In this document: piece by piece, positions 34,251 to 44,207 of the stretch | Position numbering within the stretch: the stretch's first letter is position 1 | Layout of the letters: the number at the start of each line of letters is the position of its first letter | DNA from: Sulfurirhabdus sp043759595 | Lineage (GTDB): Bacteria; Pseudomonadota; Gammaproteobacteria; Burkholderiales; SMCO01 | DNA: 64,000 bases | Assembly: GCA_043759595.1 (NCBI GenBank) | Contig: JAYVLG010000031.1 | Location: 1 to 64,000 of the forward strand | Reading direction: 5' to 3' | Translations under genes and position numbers: made by a program | Notes under the pieces: model-generated | Seen by the model: the letters and a program-made list of their open reading frames with translations, nothing else | The model's database searches: none | Told to the model about the DNA's origin: nothing

Positions 34251-36188
34251 TTACGTTTCCGTGTCAAGAAAGCTTTTCAGCCTTTCTGAACGAGAAGGGT
34301 GACGTAACTTACGCAATGCCTTGGCTTCGATTTGACGAATACGCTCGCGGGTGACATCAAACTGCTTGCCTACTTCTTCCAGCGTGTGATCCGTGTTCAT
34401 TTCAATACCAAAACGCATACGCAATACTTTTGCTTCACGTGGCGTCAGTGAATCCAGCACATCCTTGGTTGCATCCTGAAGGCTGGCATATACAGCCGCT
34501 TCAATCGGTGCCAAGGTGGCCGAATCTTCAATGAAGTCTCCCAGATGAGAGTCTTCATCGTCACCAATCGGTGTTTCCATCGAGATTGGCTCTTTAGAAA
34601 TCTTGAGGATTTTACGAATTTTTTCCTCAGGCATTTCCATTTTTTCTGCCAGTTCGGCCGGATCAGGCTCTAATCCTGTTTCCTGCAATATCTGGCGTGA
34701 GATGCGATTCATCTTGTTGATGGTTTCGATCATGTGCACCGGAATCCGGATGGTTCTTGCCTGATCTGCAATAGAGCGGGTAATAGCCTGACGAATCCAC
34801 CAAGTTGCATAGGTAGAAAATTTGTAGCCCCGACGGTATTCGAATTTATCTACCGCCTTCATCAGGCCAATGTTACCTTCCTGAATCAAATCCAGGAACT
34901 GCAAGCCACGATTGGTATATTTTTTGGCAATCGATATCACCAGACGCAAGTTAGCTTCAATCATCTCGCGTTTGGCGCGTCGTGCTTTTGCCTCACCGGT
35001 AGACATTTGGCGATTGATTTCTTTCAGGTCCTTGATCGGAATCCCTACATGCTCGCGCAACTCCACCAGCTTTTGCTGCTGTTCAACAATCGCAGGCTCG
35101 TAGCGCAACAATGCTTCCGCATAAGGTTTCTTGGCCTTGGCTTCATTCGGCAACCAATCAAGATTCTCTTCGTTACCAGGAAATACTTTGATGAAGTGTT
35201 TGCGCGGCATGCCTGCCTTATTCACACACATTTCCATAATTTCCCGTTCACGGGTGCGAACATTTTCGACCAAAGCACGGAGGCTGTCGCATAACTTCTC
35301 AACTTGTTTTGCTGAAAAACGTATCCCCAGCAATTCATTTGAAATCTGCTCCTGAAACGCGAGGTATTCTTTACTATGCGGGCCTTTCTTAGGCAACACT
35401 TTGATCAAACCGGCAAACGCTTTGCTGATAACGTCAAAACGTTCCATCGCGTCCACTTTCAGCTGAGCAAGATTGGCGGCAGCAGCAGCGGCACCTTCTT
35501 CTTCCTCATCGCCATCTTCGTCTTCGCTTTCTTCTTCGTCGGTATCTTCTACCGACGACTCAGCAACACCGACGATAATTTCATCTTCACCACTATGGGT
35601 CATCAAACCATCAACCAGCTCATCGATGCGCATTTCATCGCGTTCAACTTGCTGCACCAGGCTTAAAATTTCAAGAATTGTCGTCGGGCACGCTGAAATA
35701 GCCTGAATCATGTGTTTCAGGCCATCTTCAATACGCTTGGCAATTTCGATTTCGCCTTCGCGAGTCAGCAACTCTACCGAACCCATTTCACGCATATACA
35801 TGCGCACAGGGTCTGTTGTGCGACCAAAATCAGAATCTACAGTACTAAGGGCCGCCTCGGCTTCTTCCACTACATCTTCATCTGTTACCGAAGGTGCTGC
35901 GTCCGACATCAACAATGCTTCCGCATCCGGGGCTTCATCGTAGACTGAAATACCCATATCATTGATCATGCTGATGATCCCTTCAATTTGCTCCGCATCG
36001 AGCATATCGTCAGGAAGATGATCATTGATTTCGGCGTAGGTCAGATAACTACGTTCTTTACCCAGCACAATCAGATTTTTTAAACGCATGCGCCGTTCTT
36101 CGGCATCCGTAGGCTTAATATCTGATTTATCATTTTGTAAATTGGCCGCTTGCGCAAGCGCATTCGACTGTGTTTTTTCCGTCGCCAT
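34251..36188 (-). CDS. rpoD: Primary sigma factor RpoD (sigma-70)
   Basis: The 645-residue housekeeping sigma factor has region 1.1 near the start and a long non-conserved insert that includes a strongly acidic run (about 215-240). Region 2 follows (AKKYTNRGLQFLDLIQEGNIGLM, YKFSTYATWWIRQAITRS), then region 3 and region 4 (EVGKQFDVTRERIRQIEAKALRKLRHPSRS). It is the last gene of the yqeY-dnaG-rpoD run. Two tRNA genes follow on the same strand. Confidence 0.97.
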   Translation of the reverse strand: MATEKTQSNALAQAANLQNDKSDIKPTDAEERRMRLKNLIVLGKERSYLTYAEINDHLPDDMLDAEQIEGIISMINDMGISVYDEAPDAEALLMSDAAPSVTDEDVVEEAEAALSTVDSDFGRTTDPVRMYMREMGSVELLTREGEIEIAKRIEDGLKHMIQAISACPTTILEILSLVQQVERDEMRIDELVDGLMTHSGEDEIIVGVAESSVEDTDEEESEDEDGDEEEEGAAAAAANLAQLKVDAMERFDVISKAFAGLIKVLPKKGPHSKEYLAFQEQISNELLGIRFSAKQVEKLCDSLRALVENVRTREREIMEMCVNKAGMPRKHFIKVFPGNEENLDWLPNEAKAKKPYAEALLRYEPAIVEQQQKLVELREHVGIPIKDLKEINRQMSTGEAKARRAKREMIEANLRLVISIAKKYTNRGLQFLDLIQEGNIGLMKAVDKFEYRRGYKFSTYATWWIRQAITRSIADQARTIRIPVHMIETINKMNRISRQILQETGLEPDPAELAEKMEMPEEKIRKILKISKEPISMETPIGDDEDSHLGDFIEDSATLAPIEAAVYASLQDATKDVLDSLTPREAKVLRMRFGIEMNTDHTLEEVGKQFDVTRERIRQIEAKALRKLRHPSRSERLKSFLDTET

Positions 36189-36305
36189 TACCTAATTCTC
36201 GCTAGCATTTTTTGCGTTGAAAAATCGAACAATTATACATGAATTTCAAACCATTGCATATCTATTAGCAATAGCTTATTTTATGCGGAGTCCGGAGCAA
36301 CTGAC

Positions 36306-38099
36306 CTAAAAAGTCAGCCGCTGAGCCAATTCCTGGAACTCCCTTTTTTCTTCTTGACTCAATCCTTGTGAACTTGCTTTCACCCTTAGGACATCCAATC
36401 TCTTATTACGTTCCATTATCCGCAGTTGGTTCATACCATCGCTGAATTCAGCCTTGAGCTCATCTACGTCAAAACTCCCTTGATCCAGCACCTCACCCGC
36501 AATTTCCCCCAGCAATGACGCATAAGTGCCGCTACGAAATTGCTCCATCACTGCTGCCGTGGAATTAACATGAGGGCTGCTCTGCAATATTTCAAGCAGC
36601 ATGACAAGCGCGGCCATCTCACCTTGATCACTTACCGGCAATTTGCCTTGGACCTCAACGGCAAGTTGCGGCTGAAACAACAACATCTGCAACATGCGCC
36701 GAGGCAATGAAGGCGCTTTCCTGCGAAGTTTTTGAGGCTGAGCAACCGAAGCGCGCCGACGTGAATGACTCCCCGCCGAGTCGTTTTGCTGCTGCGGTGC
36801 CGACGTTTTTGAATCTGATTTAACCTGAAACACTTCTTCCAACTCTGCCTGAGAAATCCCCGCAAGCTCGGCAAGGCGCTTACGTAACATCAGCCCAAAA
36901 ACAGGTGCCTTGATTTGTCCTTGTAAAGGACGTGCCAGCTCCAATAATTTTGCCCGCCCTTCTTGAGTTTGCATATCCACTTTTGCAACCAGCTCTCGCA
37001 ACAAAAAAGCAGAGAGCGGCAAGGCTTCCTGCTGCAAGAGTTTCTCAAAACCGTCTTTACCAGCCTGCCTGATGTAACTGTCAGGATCTTCACCCTGAGG
37101 CAAAAACAGAAAACTGAGATCCTTGCCATCCACTATCAATCCCAGGCTATTTTCCAGCGCACGCCAGGCTGCTCGACGACCTGCATCATCCCCATCAAAA
37201 CAAAACATGACGCTATCACTTTGTCGCAGGAGCTTTTGAACATGCATCGGCGTAGTCGCGGTGCCAAGGGTAGCTACGGCATATTCCACGCTATGCTGCG
37301 CCAATGCCACTACATCCATATAGCCTTCGACAACCAGCACCCGACCCGCATCGCGGATTGCCTTACGCGCCTGAGGCAATCCATATAGCTCCAATCCTTT
37401 TTCAAACAAGGGCGTTTCAGGCGAATTCAGATACTTCGGCTCACCCTGACCCAACACGCGGCCACCAAACCCGATAACCATGCCCCGCTGGTTCTGAATC
37501 GGGAACATGATACGATCACGAAAACGGTCATACCGCTTCCCTTCTTCTGACTCTATAACCAGCCCACACTCCACCAATGGCTTTGCGTTGTAATCCTGAA
37601 ATACCGCTGCAAGATTTTGCCAGCCGCCTGGCGCATATCCAATGCCAAACCTGGCTGCGATCTCTCCCGACAGACCTCGTTTTTTCAGATATTCAATGGC
37701 TGTTTCGGACTGTTTGAGTTGACTGCGATAATATTGCGTCGCCTGCCGCATGATTTCGTACAAATCTTCAGTTTCAGGCTGCACCTTCTTGCTGAAATTG
37801 TCATCCTTTTCATCCGGAACCGGCATACCCGCGTTTACAGCCAGCTCTTTAACGGCCTCGACAAACCCCAACCCTGCGTATTCCATCACAAAGCTAATGG
37901 CCGTACCATGGGCACCACACCCAAAGCAATGATAAAACTGCTTGCTGGGGCTGACAGTAAATGAAGGCGTTTTTTCTCCATGGAATGGACAGCAGGCAGC
38001 AAAGTTCGCCCCCGCCTTCTTGAGCGGGATATAACTTTCTACTACGTCGACAATATCAACGCGATTCAACAGATCCTGAATAAAAGATTGCGGAATCAT
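36306..38099 (-). CDS. dnaG: DNA primase DnaG
   Basis: The 597-residue primase synthesises RNA primers at the replication fork. It has the N-terminal CHC2 zinc motif (Cys37, His40, Cys58, Cys61), a TOPRIM core (VLVVEGYMDVVALAQ and CFDGDDAGRRAAWRALE) and a C-terminal helicase-binding region. It lies between yqeY and rpoD as in the classical macromolecular synthesis operon. Confidence 0.96.
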   Translation of the reverse strand: MIPQSFIQDLLNRVDIVDVVESYIPLKKAGANFAACCPFHGEKTPSFTVSPSKQFYHCFGCGAHGTAISFVMEYAGLGFVEAVKELAVNAGMPVPDEKDDNFSKKVQPETEDLYEIMRQATQYYRSQLKQSETAIEYLKKRGLSGEIAARFGIGYAPGGWQNLAAVFQDYNAKPLVECGLVIESEEGKRYDRFRDRIMFPIQNQRGMVIGFGGRVLGQGEPKYLNSPETPLFEKGLELYGLPQARKAIRDAGRVLVVEGYMDVVALAQHSVEYAVATLGTATTPMHVQKLLRQSDSVMFCFDGDDAGRRAAWRALENSLGLIVDGKDLSFLFLPQGEDPDSYIRQAGKDGFEKLLQQEALPLSAFLLRELVAKVDMQTQEGRAKLLELARPLQGQIKAPVFGLMLRKRLAELAGISQAELEEVFQVKSDSKTSAPQQQNDSAGSHSRRRASVAQPQKLRRKAPSLPRRMLQMLLFQPQLAVEVQGKLPVSDQGEMAALVMLLEILQSSPHVNSTAAVMEQFRSGTYASLLGEIAGEVLDQGSFDVDELKAEFSDGMNQLRIMERNKRLDVLRVKASSQGLSQEEKREFQELAQRLTF

Positions 38100-38152
38100 T
38101 GTTTTCTGAACTTCAGATCAAACCCCGCATAATGCAAACCCTGCCCACAACA

Positions 38153-38596
38153 TCAGCCTAATTTTGCCTTTACGAGCGCCGATACTTTTGCCGCATCTGC
38201 CCGCCCGGTAATTTGCGGTTTCAAAATTGCCATGACCTTGCCCATGTCTTTCATGCCCGCAGCTCCACTCGCTTCAACCGCCTGATCCAGTAACGCTGCA
38301 ACTTCAGCATCGGTTAACGGCTGAGGTAAATAGGTTTGAAGTACAGAAATTTCCAACTTTTCAACATCGGCCAAATCCTGTCGGTTTGCCGCCTCATATT
38401 GCGAGAGGGAATCACGGCGCTGCTTCAGCATTTTTTCTATTACGGTCAAAATCTGCTCATCATCCAGTTCAATTCGCTCATCGACTTCTCGCTGCTTGAT
38501 TGCAGCCAATAACATACGAATAGCCGACAGCCGGGAAACATCTTTGGCTCGCATCGCAGTTTTCATATCTTCAGTAATCTGTTGTTTTAAGCTCAT
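38153..38596 (-). CDS. yqeY: GatB/YqeY domain protein
   Basis: The 147-residue protein has the YqeY pattern (LKQQITEDMKTAMRAKD, ISVLQTYLPQPLTDAEV, GAAGMKDMGKVMAILKP). The domain also occurs at the end of amidotransferase subunit GatB, suggesting tRNA contact, but its role alone is unknown. It normally sits between rpsU and dnaG; here rpsU is about 2.6 kb away. Upstream of it are a TATAAT element (38679-38684) and two copies of CCCGAAATTTC (38645-38655, 38663-38673). Confidence 0.9.
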   Translation of the reverse strand: MSLKQQITEDMKTAMRAKDVSRLSAIRMLLAAIKQREVDERIELDDEQILTVIEKMLKQRRDSLSQYEAANRQDLADVEKLEISVLQTYLPQPLTDAEVAALLDQAVEASGAAGMKDMGKVMAILKPQITGRADAAKVSALVKAKLG

Positions 38597-38819
38597 GCAT
38601 CCTACCTATCAAATTAAAATATGAGAATTTTTCATCACTACGTACCCGAAATTTCACAAAATCCCGAAATTTCGTAATATTATAAACTACCCTGTTTTTT
38701 CGTGTACATTTCCACCATACTGTATAAAATTGGGAATGCACTTCATTTATTTAGCGCACCATAATAAAAATCTTATTTTCTGATGAAGCTGCGCATAAAA
38801 AATTTATCTGAAACTCATC

Positions 38820-40109
38820 ATGCAAATGAGTAAAAAATTCAGTTTCGGTCTCCGGGGAAAACTGGTGGTCATCGTGGTGACCGGCATTGTCATCGGCTTC
38901 ACCATCATTGGTGTTTTCAGACTGAATCAGGCCAAACAGAAAATCACCCTGTAAATAAATCGTTCAGGAAATGAACGCGTAACTCTCATTGCTGAAGCCT
39001 TCTCCAATTTAATCATTGGATATGATTACAGCAATATGGAGTCGCTTTCAGAACGTATTGCCAAACAGGATGACGTCCTGCAGATTGATGTCCGCAACAA
39101 AGCCGGAAAAATCATGGTCAGCCGAATAAGTGATGACTATACGCCATCGCGCTCAGAGGGATTGCTTTTTAAATCGGCAATTCAGTTTGGGGGCGAACCG
39201 GCAGGAAGCGTAGAACTTAAAATTTCCCTTAAACGTCTTGAGTCCTCCATCCAAGACACTTACACCAGCATCATTCTGGAACAGGTTTTTTTCGCCATTT
39301 TTCTCAGCATTCTCATCTACGTCGTCACTTCCCGGGTTATCGTCAAGCCCATTGGCCATTTTCGTGACCTGATGAATACCATCCTCAACAACCCCAGCGA
39401 ATCATCGCAACAAAAACTGGTAATCGATAATAAAGATGAAATAGGCGATTTAGCACAGATTTTCAACAGTATGAATGACCAGGTTCATGAATATCAACAA
39501 CGCTTGAAGGATAAATACAATCTGGCAGATTCTGCATTGGTAGCAACCAATGAACAACTTAAAAACCGCACGGCCGATCTGGAAAAAGCATTAAGCCTGG
39601 TAGAGAAACTGGCCATTACGGACAGTCTGACCAATTTACCAAACCGACGACACTTTGATGATTACCTTACCACTACTTTCTCGCGCGCGGTTCGCTTCAA
39701 AGAACCTCTCTGCATGATTCTGCTTGATATTGATCACTTTAAACAAATTAACGATACACAAGGCCACGCTGCTGGTGATTATGTATTGAAAGAACTGGGC
39801 AAGTTATTTAAATCCAGGATACGGGAAACAGATGTGTGCGCCCGCCTGGGTGGCGATGAATTTGCCATCCTGCTTTACCGTGCAGAAATTCATGATGCGC
39901 TGAAATGGTCACAACATCTCTTGGACATTATCCGCGCACATACTTTCACAGAAGCAGGAGTCACTCTCACCGTCACACTCAGCATCGGCATTGCTCAGAT
40001 AACATCTGATAACCATAGCATTGAAGCGCTTTATAATGCCACTGACAACGCACTCTACGAAGCAAAAAGACGGGGGCGAAATCAAGCGGTCATCCATCCT
40101 TTCGAATAG
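38820..40109 (+). pseudogene. Membrane GGDEF protein interrupted by an in-frame TAA
   Basis: The frame of 429 codons encodes an N-terminal transmembrane segment (about residues 15-35), a periplasmic region, a second transmembrane segment (about 154-172), a HAMP-like linker, a coiled coil and a GGDEF domain (GGDEF at 344-348, RETD inhibition site five residues before). Codon 45 (38952-38954) is TAA, after AKQKITL and before INRSGNERV. Both sides are in the same frame and together make a normal sensor diguanylate cyclase. Restart at the ATG at 39036 would give a protein with one transmembrane segment and an intact GGDEF domain. No EAL domain is present. The PhnD-like gene follows by 71 bases. 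Confidence 0.75.
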
Positions 40110-40180
40110 TCGCTTTGACAATAGTTCGCCCTCACGCTAGTCTACAAACTAATCAATAAAAAAACTTGGCGAAGGATCCC

Positions 40181-41041
40181 ATGAAAACATACGACTGGTT
40201 ACGCTTTACGCTTATTAGTTTTGTTACATGCTTTTCCATGGCTAGCACTACCATCCAGGTACATGCCGCCGAAAACTCACCACCCGAGTTATATCTAGGC
40301 TCGGTTGCCATGGATGTCCCTGCTGAAATGGTCAGGCGCATGACCCCTTTAGCAAAATACCTCAGCACGCAAACCGGCTATAATATTTCATTTCGCGCAT
40401 CCCCAAATCTTGCATCAGCAGTTGAAGACTTGGGCATGGGCCACACCCAGATTGCTTACCTCACTCCTGTCGCTTACATTGAAGCTCATGATAAATACGG
40501 CGCAGTTCCTCTTGTTAGCCCACTGACTCGTGGAAAATCCACATTCAACCTGGTCATTGTGGTCAAAAAAAATAGCCCCATTAAAGCCATAAGCGATTTG
40601 CGGGGCAAAAAATTTGCATTCGGCGACAAAAATGCCTTACTTCAACCCGCAGTCGTGGTGAGAACGGGGATAAAATTAGAGGACTTTGCTTCATACGACT
40701 ATCTCAAGCATTACGATAATATTGCCAAAGCAGTGTTAAACGGCGATTTTGATGCAGGTATTTTGAAAGACACGGTCGCAGAAAAATTTGAACCACAAGG
40801 TTTGCGCATCATTCATATTTCCCCACCCCTGGCTTCCTACCTTTTTGCAGTCAGCAACCGCATTGCACCTGATGCCATAACCAAAATCAAAAGTGCAATG
40901 CTCGCATTGAATACCGACACGCCTGACAACAAGGCAGTACTTCACGCACTTGACCAAGGGTATGACGGATTCGAATTGGCAGAAGATCAGGACTACAACG
41001 TGATTAGAAAATTAATTGCACCATTTAAAGGCAAGAAATAA
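40181..41041 (+). CDS. PhnD/SsuA-type periplasmic binding protein
   Basis: The 286-residue protein has a signal peptide (hydrophobic about 8-24, cut near VHAAE) and a PhnD-like substrate-binding domain (about 33-280). Typical segments are PLAKYLSTQTGYNISFRASPN, GHTQIAYLTPVAY and LRGKKFAFGDKNA. No ABC permease or ATPase gene lies nearby, so it is unlikely to serve a dedicated importer. It probably works as a ligand sensor with the preceding GGDEF protein. GAAGGA precedes the ATG at 40181. Confidence 0.8.
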   Translation: MKTYDWLRFTLISFVTCFSMASTTIQVHAAENSPPELYLGSVAMDVPAEMVRRMTPLAKYLSTQTGYNISFRASPNLASAVEDLGMGHTQIAYLTPVAYIEAHDKYGAVPLVSPLTRGKSTFNLVIVVKKNSPIKAISDLRGKKFAFGDKNALLQPAVVVRTGIKLEDFASYDYLKHYDNIAKAVLNGDFDAGILKDTVAEKFEPQGLRIIHISPPLASYLFAVSNRIAPDAITKIKSAMLALNTDTPDNKAVLHALDQGYDGFELAEDQDYNVIRKLIAPFKGKK

Positions 41042-41089
41042 CTATCAGCACCCAAAATCACGCGACAACTAAAAACAGACTTCAATGCA

Positions 41090-41121
41090 AAACGGCCTGC
41101 CTAATTAAAGGCAAGCCGTTT
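41090..41121. terminator. Bidirectional terminator-like hairpin
   Basis: AAACGGC-CTGCCT and AGGCA-AGCCGTTT pair in a stem of 12 base pairs with one mismatch and a 6-base loop, between the convergent PhnD-like and rpsU genes. The T tracts are short. Confidence 0.55.
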
Positions 41122-41214
41122 ACAGAATTTCTTCATTTCTTGCTAACGCATCACATGAGTATTGCTACACTTGAAAAAGTCGGCTTGAAATTGCTACCCG
41201 CCAGAAAACTTTAC

Positions 41215-41427
41215 TTAGTAAAGCTTGGTTGGCAACATTTGGCTGCGAATGCGCTTGTAATGGCGCTTCACCGCTGCTGCCAGCTTGCGCTTACGCTCAG
41301 CTGTTGGTTTTTCGTAAAACTCACGAGCGCGTAATTCGGTTAGCAAGCCTGTCTTTTCAACAGAACGCTTGAAACGCCTCATCGCCACTTCAAATGGTTC
41401 GTTTTCTTTAACTCGTACATGTGACAT
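41215..41427 (-). CDS. rpsU: 30S ribosomal protein S21
   Basis: The 70-residue basic protein matches bS21 (VRVKENEPFEVAMRRFKRSVEKTGLLTELRAREFYEKPTAERKRK). In related bacteria rpsU is followed by yqeY-dnaG-rpoD; here a GGDEF/PhnD pair on the opposite strand separates them. A near-consensus promoter lies at 41467-41494. Confidence 0.96.
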   Translation of the reverse strand: MSHVRVKENEPFEVAMRRFKRSVEKTGLLTELRAREFYEKPTAERKRKLAAAVKRHYKRIRSQMLPTKLY

Positions 41428-41466
41428 CGAGGCTCAACCCTTTTATCGAATTCGGAAAAAACAAGG

Positions 41467-41494
41467 ATTATATCAACAAAGTTTCCTTTTTCAA
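41467..41494 (-). promoter_or_regulatory. Strong sigma-70 promoter of rpsU
   Basis: On the minus strand TTGAAA (41494-41489) and consensus TATAAT (41472-41467) are spaced by 16 bases, about 40 bases before the rpsU start. Confidence 0.75.
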
Positions 41495-41598
41495 AGCACT
41501 GATGCACTTTTTTTCTAATCCCTCTATATTATTCCTCCCAGTCTTTTGTGATTTTCAACAAACCCGATAAGATGTCAGTTTTTTGAATTCAATAAATT

Positions 41599-42627
41599 AT
41601 GCTGGTACTTGGAATAGAATCTTCCTGCGATGAAACCGGTATCGCGCTTTATGATACGGAGCTTGGCCTGTTATCCCATGCAATCTATTCTCAGGTAGCC
41701 ATGCACGCAGAATACGGCGGCGTGGTTCCCGAACTGGCCTCGCGCGATCATATTCGGCGTGTTTTACCTTTGACACAGCAAATTCTGGATGAATCAGGCA
41801 AAACACTACAAGATCTGGACGCTGTTGCCTATACAAAAGGGCCCGGATTAGCTGGCGCCCTTCTGGTTGGCGCGAGTATTGGTTGCGCGCTGGCCTTTAC
41901 GTTAAAAATTCCCACCTTGGGCGTGCATCATCTGGAAGGCCATCTTCTTTCCCCCTTAATTTCCGACACCCCCCCAGCCTTTCCTTTTGTCGCCCTGCTG
42001 GTTTCTGGCGGCCATACCCAACTGATGCAGGTTTCAGGTGTTGGCCAATACGCATTGCTTGGTGAAACGCTGGATGACGCAGCAGGCGAAGCTTTTGACA
42101 AAACAGCAAAATTGCTTGGATTGGGCTATCCTGGTGGCCCGGCACTTTCTGAAATAGCACATAAAGGCCAACCAAAGCGCTTTAAACTGCCGCGTCCCAT
42201 GTTGCACAGCGGCGATCTGAATTTTAGTTTTAGCGGCTTGAAAACTGCCGTATTGACCTTGGTAAACAAACAGACGCTCGATGACCAGACCAAAGCAGAT
42301 ATTGCACTCGCTTTCCAGGAAGCAATGGTAGAGGTATTAATCACCAAATCTATGGGCGCAATGGAAAAAACGGGCCTTACTCAGCTCGTAGTCGCTGGGG
42401 GCGTAGGCGCAAACAGGCAATTACGCGAACAACTCACCCAGAATGCTCATAAAAAAGGCGTTAAGGTATTTTATCCAAAACTTGAATTTTGCACTGACAA
42501 TGGCGCAATGATTGCTTATGCCGGGGCCATGCGGTTAAAGCACGCACCTGCAGGTGAATCCTGTTTTACGGTAAAACCCCGCTGGGACATGGAAATGCTG
42601 ACTACACCCTTGAGCGATAAAGCGTAA
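41599..42627 (+). CDS. tsaD: tRNA N6-threonylcarbamoyltransferase TsaD
   Basis: The 342-residue protein makes t6A at position 37 of ANN-decoding tRNAs, with TsaB, TsaE and TsaC. It shows the ASKHA opening LGIESSCDETGIALYD, the metal-binding HHLEGH, the PGGPALSEIA region and VAGGVGANRQLR. Length is normal. It is divergent from rpsU, a usual neighbour in beta- and gammaproteobacteria. Confidence 0.96.
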   Translation: MLVLGIESSCDETGIALYDTELGLLSHAIYSQVAMHAEYGGVVPELASRDHIRRVLPLTQQILDESGKTLQDLDAVAYTKGPGLAGALLVGASIGCALAFTLKIPTLGVHHLEGHLLSPLISDTPPAFPFVALLVSGGHTQLMQVSGVGQYALLGETLDDAAGEAFDKTAKLLGLGYPGGPALSEIAHKGQPKRFKLPRPMLHSGDLNFSFSGLKTAVLTLVNKQTLDDQTKADIALAFQEAMVEVLITKSMGAMEKTGLTQLVVAGGVGANRQLREQLTQNAHKKGVKVFYPKLEFCTDNGAMIAYAGAMRLKHAPAGESCFTVKPRWDMEMLTTPLSDKA

Positions 42628-42666
42628 TCTTTAAGGGATAATTCGCGTATGAATCCACGTTCAAAA

Positions 42667-43458
42667 CTACCCTCCCCGCAATACTCTCAACCAATGGGCA
42701 ATGGTGTCGCTCCCACTGAATTGCGCCAACTGTTCCGGAAAAAACAGTACCCCGAACATCAGCAGCAAAAAGACCATCAACATCAAGTGCGAAAAAATAC
42801 TTTCCGGACGTAATACCCCCCAGTACCGCATGCTGAGGTAGACGAGATCTTTTTTATGCTCCGACATTCGCGAGTAGCGTTGCACCAGTTTGACCAGTAC
42901 ATACACGCTATACCCCCCCGCCAGAGAAGCGAACACTACACGGAAGATACCAAACAGATTTAATGAACCTTGTACATAACGCTGATACATCAAGGACATC
43001 GCGCCAACCAGAACTGAAGCTGATACAGCAATCAGCACATTGGCAATCAATCTGCGTCGCTCACGTGCCAGATCCTGTTGCCGCTGAACAAAAAAATCAT
43101 CTACTTCTTTTTTGAGATATTCGACTTTAGTTTGGACAAGAGAGGTAATTTCTTCTTTCATGACATGAATGCGATCATCAATCGTCACGCTCAGCCTATC
43201 CGCCGCGTAATCCACCAGCTCTTTCACATCAGATTTGGTAAAACTGCGCTGATTGTGGAGCTCTGTTGAAATTTTCTCCAGCTTTGCATCTACTTCACGA
43301 CTCGCCCCCAGAACAACATCCTTAAGCTCACCACTGGCGCCAGCAATCCCTTCGCGCACTACTTCGCTCAGTTTGTCACCAGCACGCTCAATTGCCGACT
43401 CGGAAGTCTGCTGGAGACTTTCCCGAGCGTAATCCATCTCGTCTTTAAACCACACCAT
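42667..43458 (-). CDS. Hypothetical membrane protein with N-terminal coiled coil
   Basis: Not assigned to a known family. The 263-residue protein has a long charged helical region (about 1-130, likely coiled coil, with repeated Glu/Asp/Lys patterns) followed by two central transmembrane helices (about 137-157 and 170-190) and a further one near the C-terminus (about 222-243). The start at 43458 (MVWFKDEMDY) follows GGAGGTG; an ATG 24 bases earlier has no such site. It is convergent with tsaD and follows plsY on the same strand. Confidence 0.65.
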   Translation of the reverse strand: MVWFKDEMDYARESLQQTSESAIERAGDKLSEVVREGIAGASGELKDVVLGASREVDAKLEKISTELHNQRSFTKSDVKELVDYAADRLSVTIDDRIHVMKEEITSLVQTKVEYLKKEVDDFFVQRQQDLARERRRLIANVLIAVSASVLVGAMSLMYQRYVQGSLNLFGIFRVVFASLAGGYSVYVLVKLVQRYSRMSEHKKDLVYLSMRYWGVLRPESIFSHLMLMVFLLLMFGVLFFPEQLAQFSGSDTIAHWLRVLRGG

Positions 43459-43500
43459 GTTCACCTCCGAACATGAAATCAACTAATTCACTTCCATTAC

Positions 43501-44130
43501 CTACTCTGGGGGCATGTCTCCAGGCCTGTCCGTACCCTTACCAATACCACTTTCTTTCCCGGCCAGCAGATTTTTGATATTACTTTGGTGCCGCCAGAAC
43601 AATAATAGAGACAAAATCAGCACAGTGCCAGTGTAGATAGAGAAACCAAACAGGGTAAGGGCAAATAACGGTGCGAGCCCTGCCGCAATGAGCGCGGAAA
43701 GGGAAGACACACGCCACATATACGTGGCAAGCAACCATGTGCCAAACACCCCCAATCCCATCCAGGGATTTAATGCCAGCAAAATCCCCAGCGCTGTCGC
43801 TACACCTTTTCCACCGTAAAAATTGAAAAATACTGGGTAAATATGGCCAATAAAAACGGCCAACGCGACAGAGGCAATGACATAATCACCATATCCGTAA
43901 CTGGATGAAAAATGTTGCGCCAAAACAACTGCCACCCAGCCTTTGGCAGCATCACCCAGCAACGTTAATGCAGCCGCCAGCTTTTTACCAGTGCGCAATA
44001 CATTGGTAGCACCGGGGTTTTTCGAACCAAAACTTCTCGGATCTGGCAGGCCAAAAAGTTTACTGGTAATAATGGCAAAGGAAAGAGAACCAATCAAATA
44101 GGCGAAAAAGGGCAAAACTATCGTCGTCAT
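43501..44130 (-). CDS. plsY: Glycerol-3-phosphate acyltransferase PlsY
   Basis: The 209-residue integral membrane protein transfers acyl groups from acyl-phosphate to glycerol-3-phosphate, the first step of phospholipid synthesis. Motifs are GSKNPGATNVLRTGKK, GHIYPVFFNFYGGKGVATALG and the C-terminal RHQSNIKNLLAGKE. The start at 44130 (MTTIVLPFF) places the first transmembrane helix correctly. Divergent from folB, as is common in related bacteria. Confidence 0.95.
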   Translation of the reverse strand: MTTIVLPFFAYLIGSLSFAIITSKLFGLPDPRSFGSKNPGATNVLRTGKKLAAALTLLGDAAKGWVAVVLAQHFSSSYGYGDYVIASVALAVFIGHIYPVFFNFYGGKGVATALGILLALNPWMGLGVFGTWLLATYMWRVSSLSALIAAGLAPLFALTLFGFSIYTGTVLILSLLLFWRHQSNIKNLLAGKESGIGKGTDRPGDMPPE

Positions 44131-44207
44131 ATTAAATATCATACAATGGCTGTTTTTTGATTTTAAGGCTAAATGCCACAACTGCAGGACTACAACTAAC
44201 CACACTC

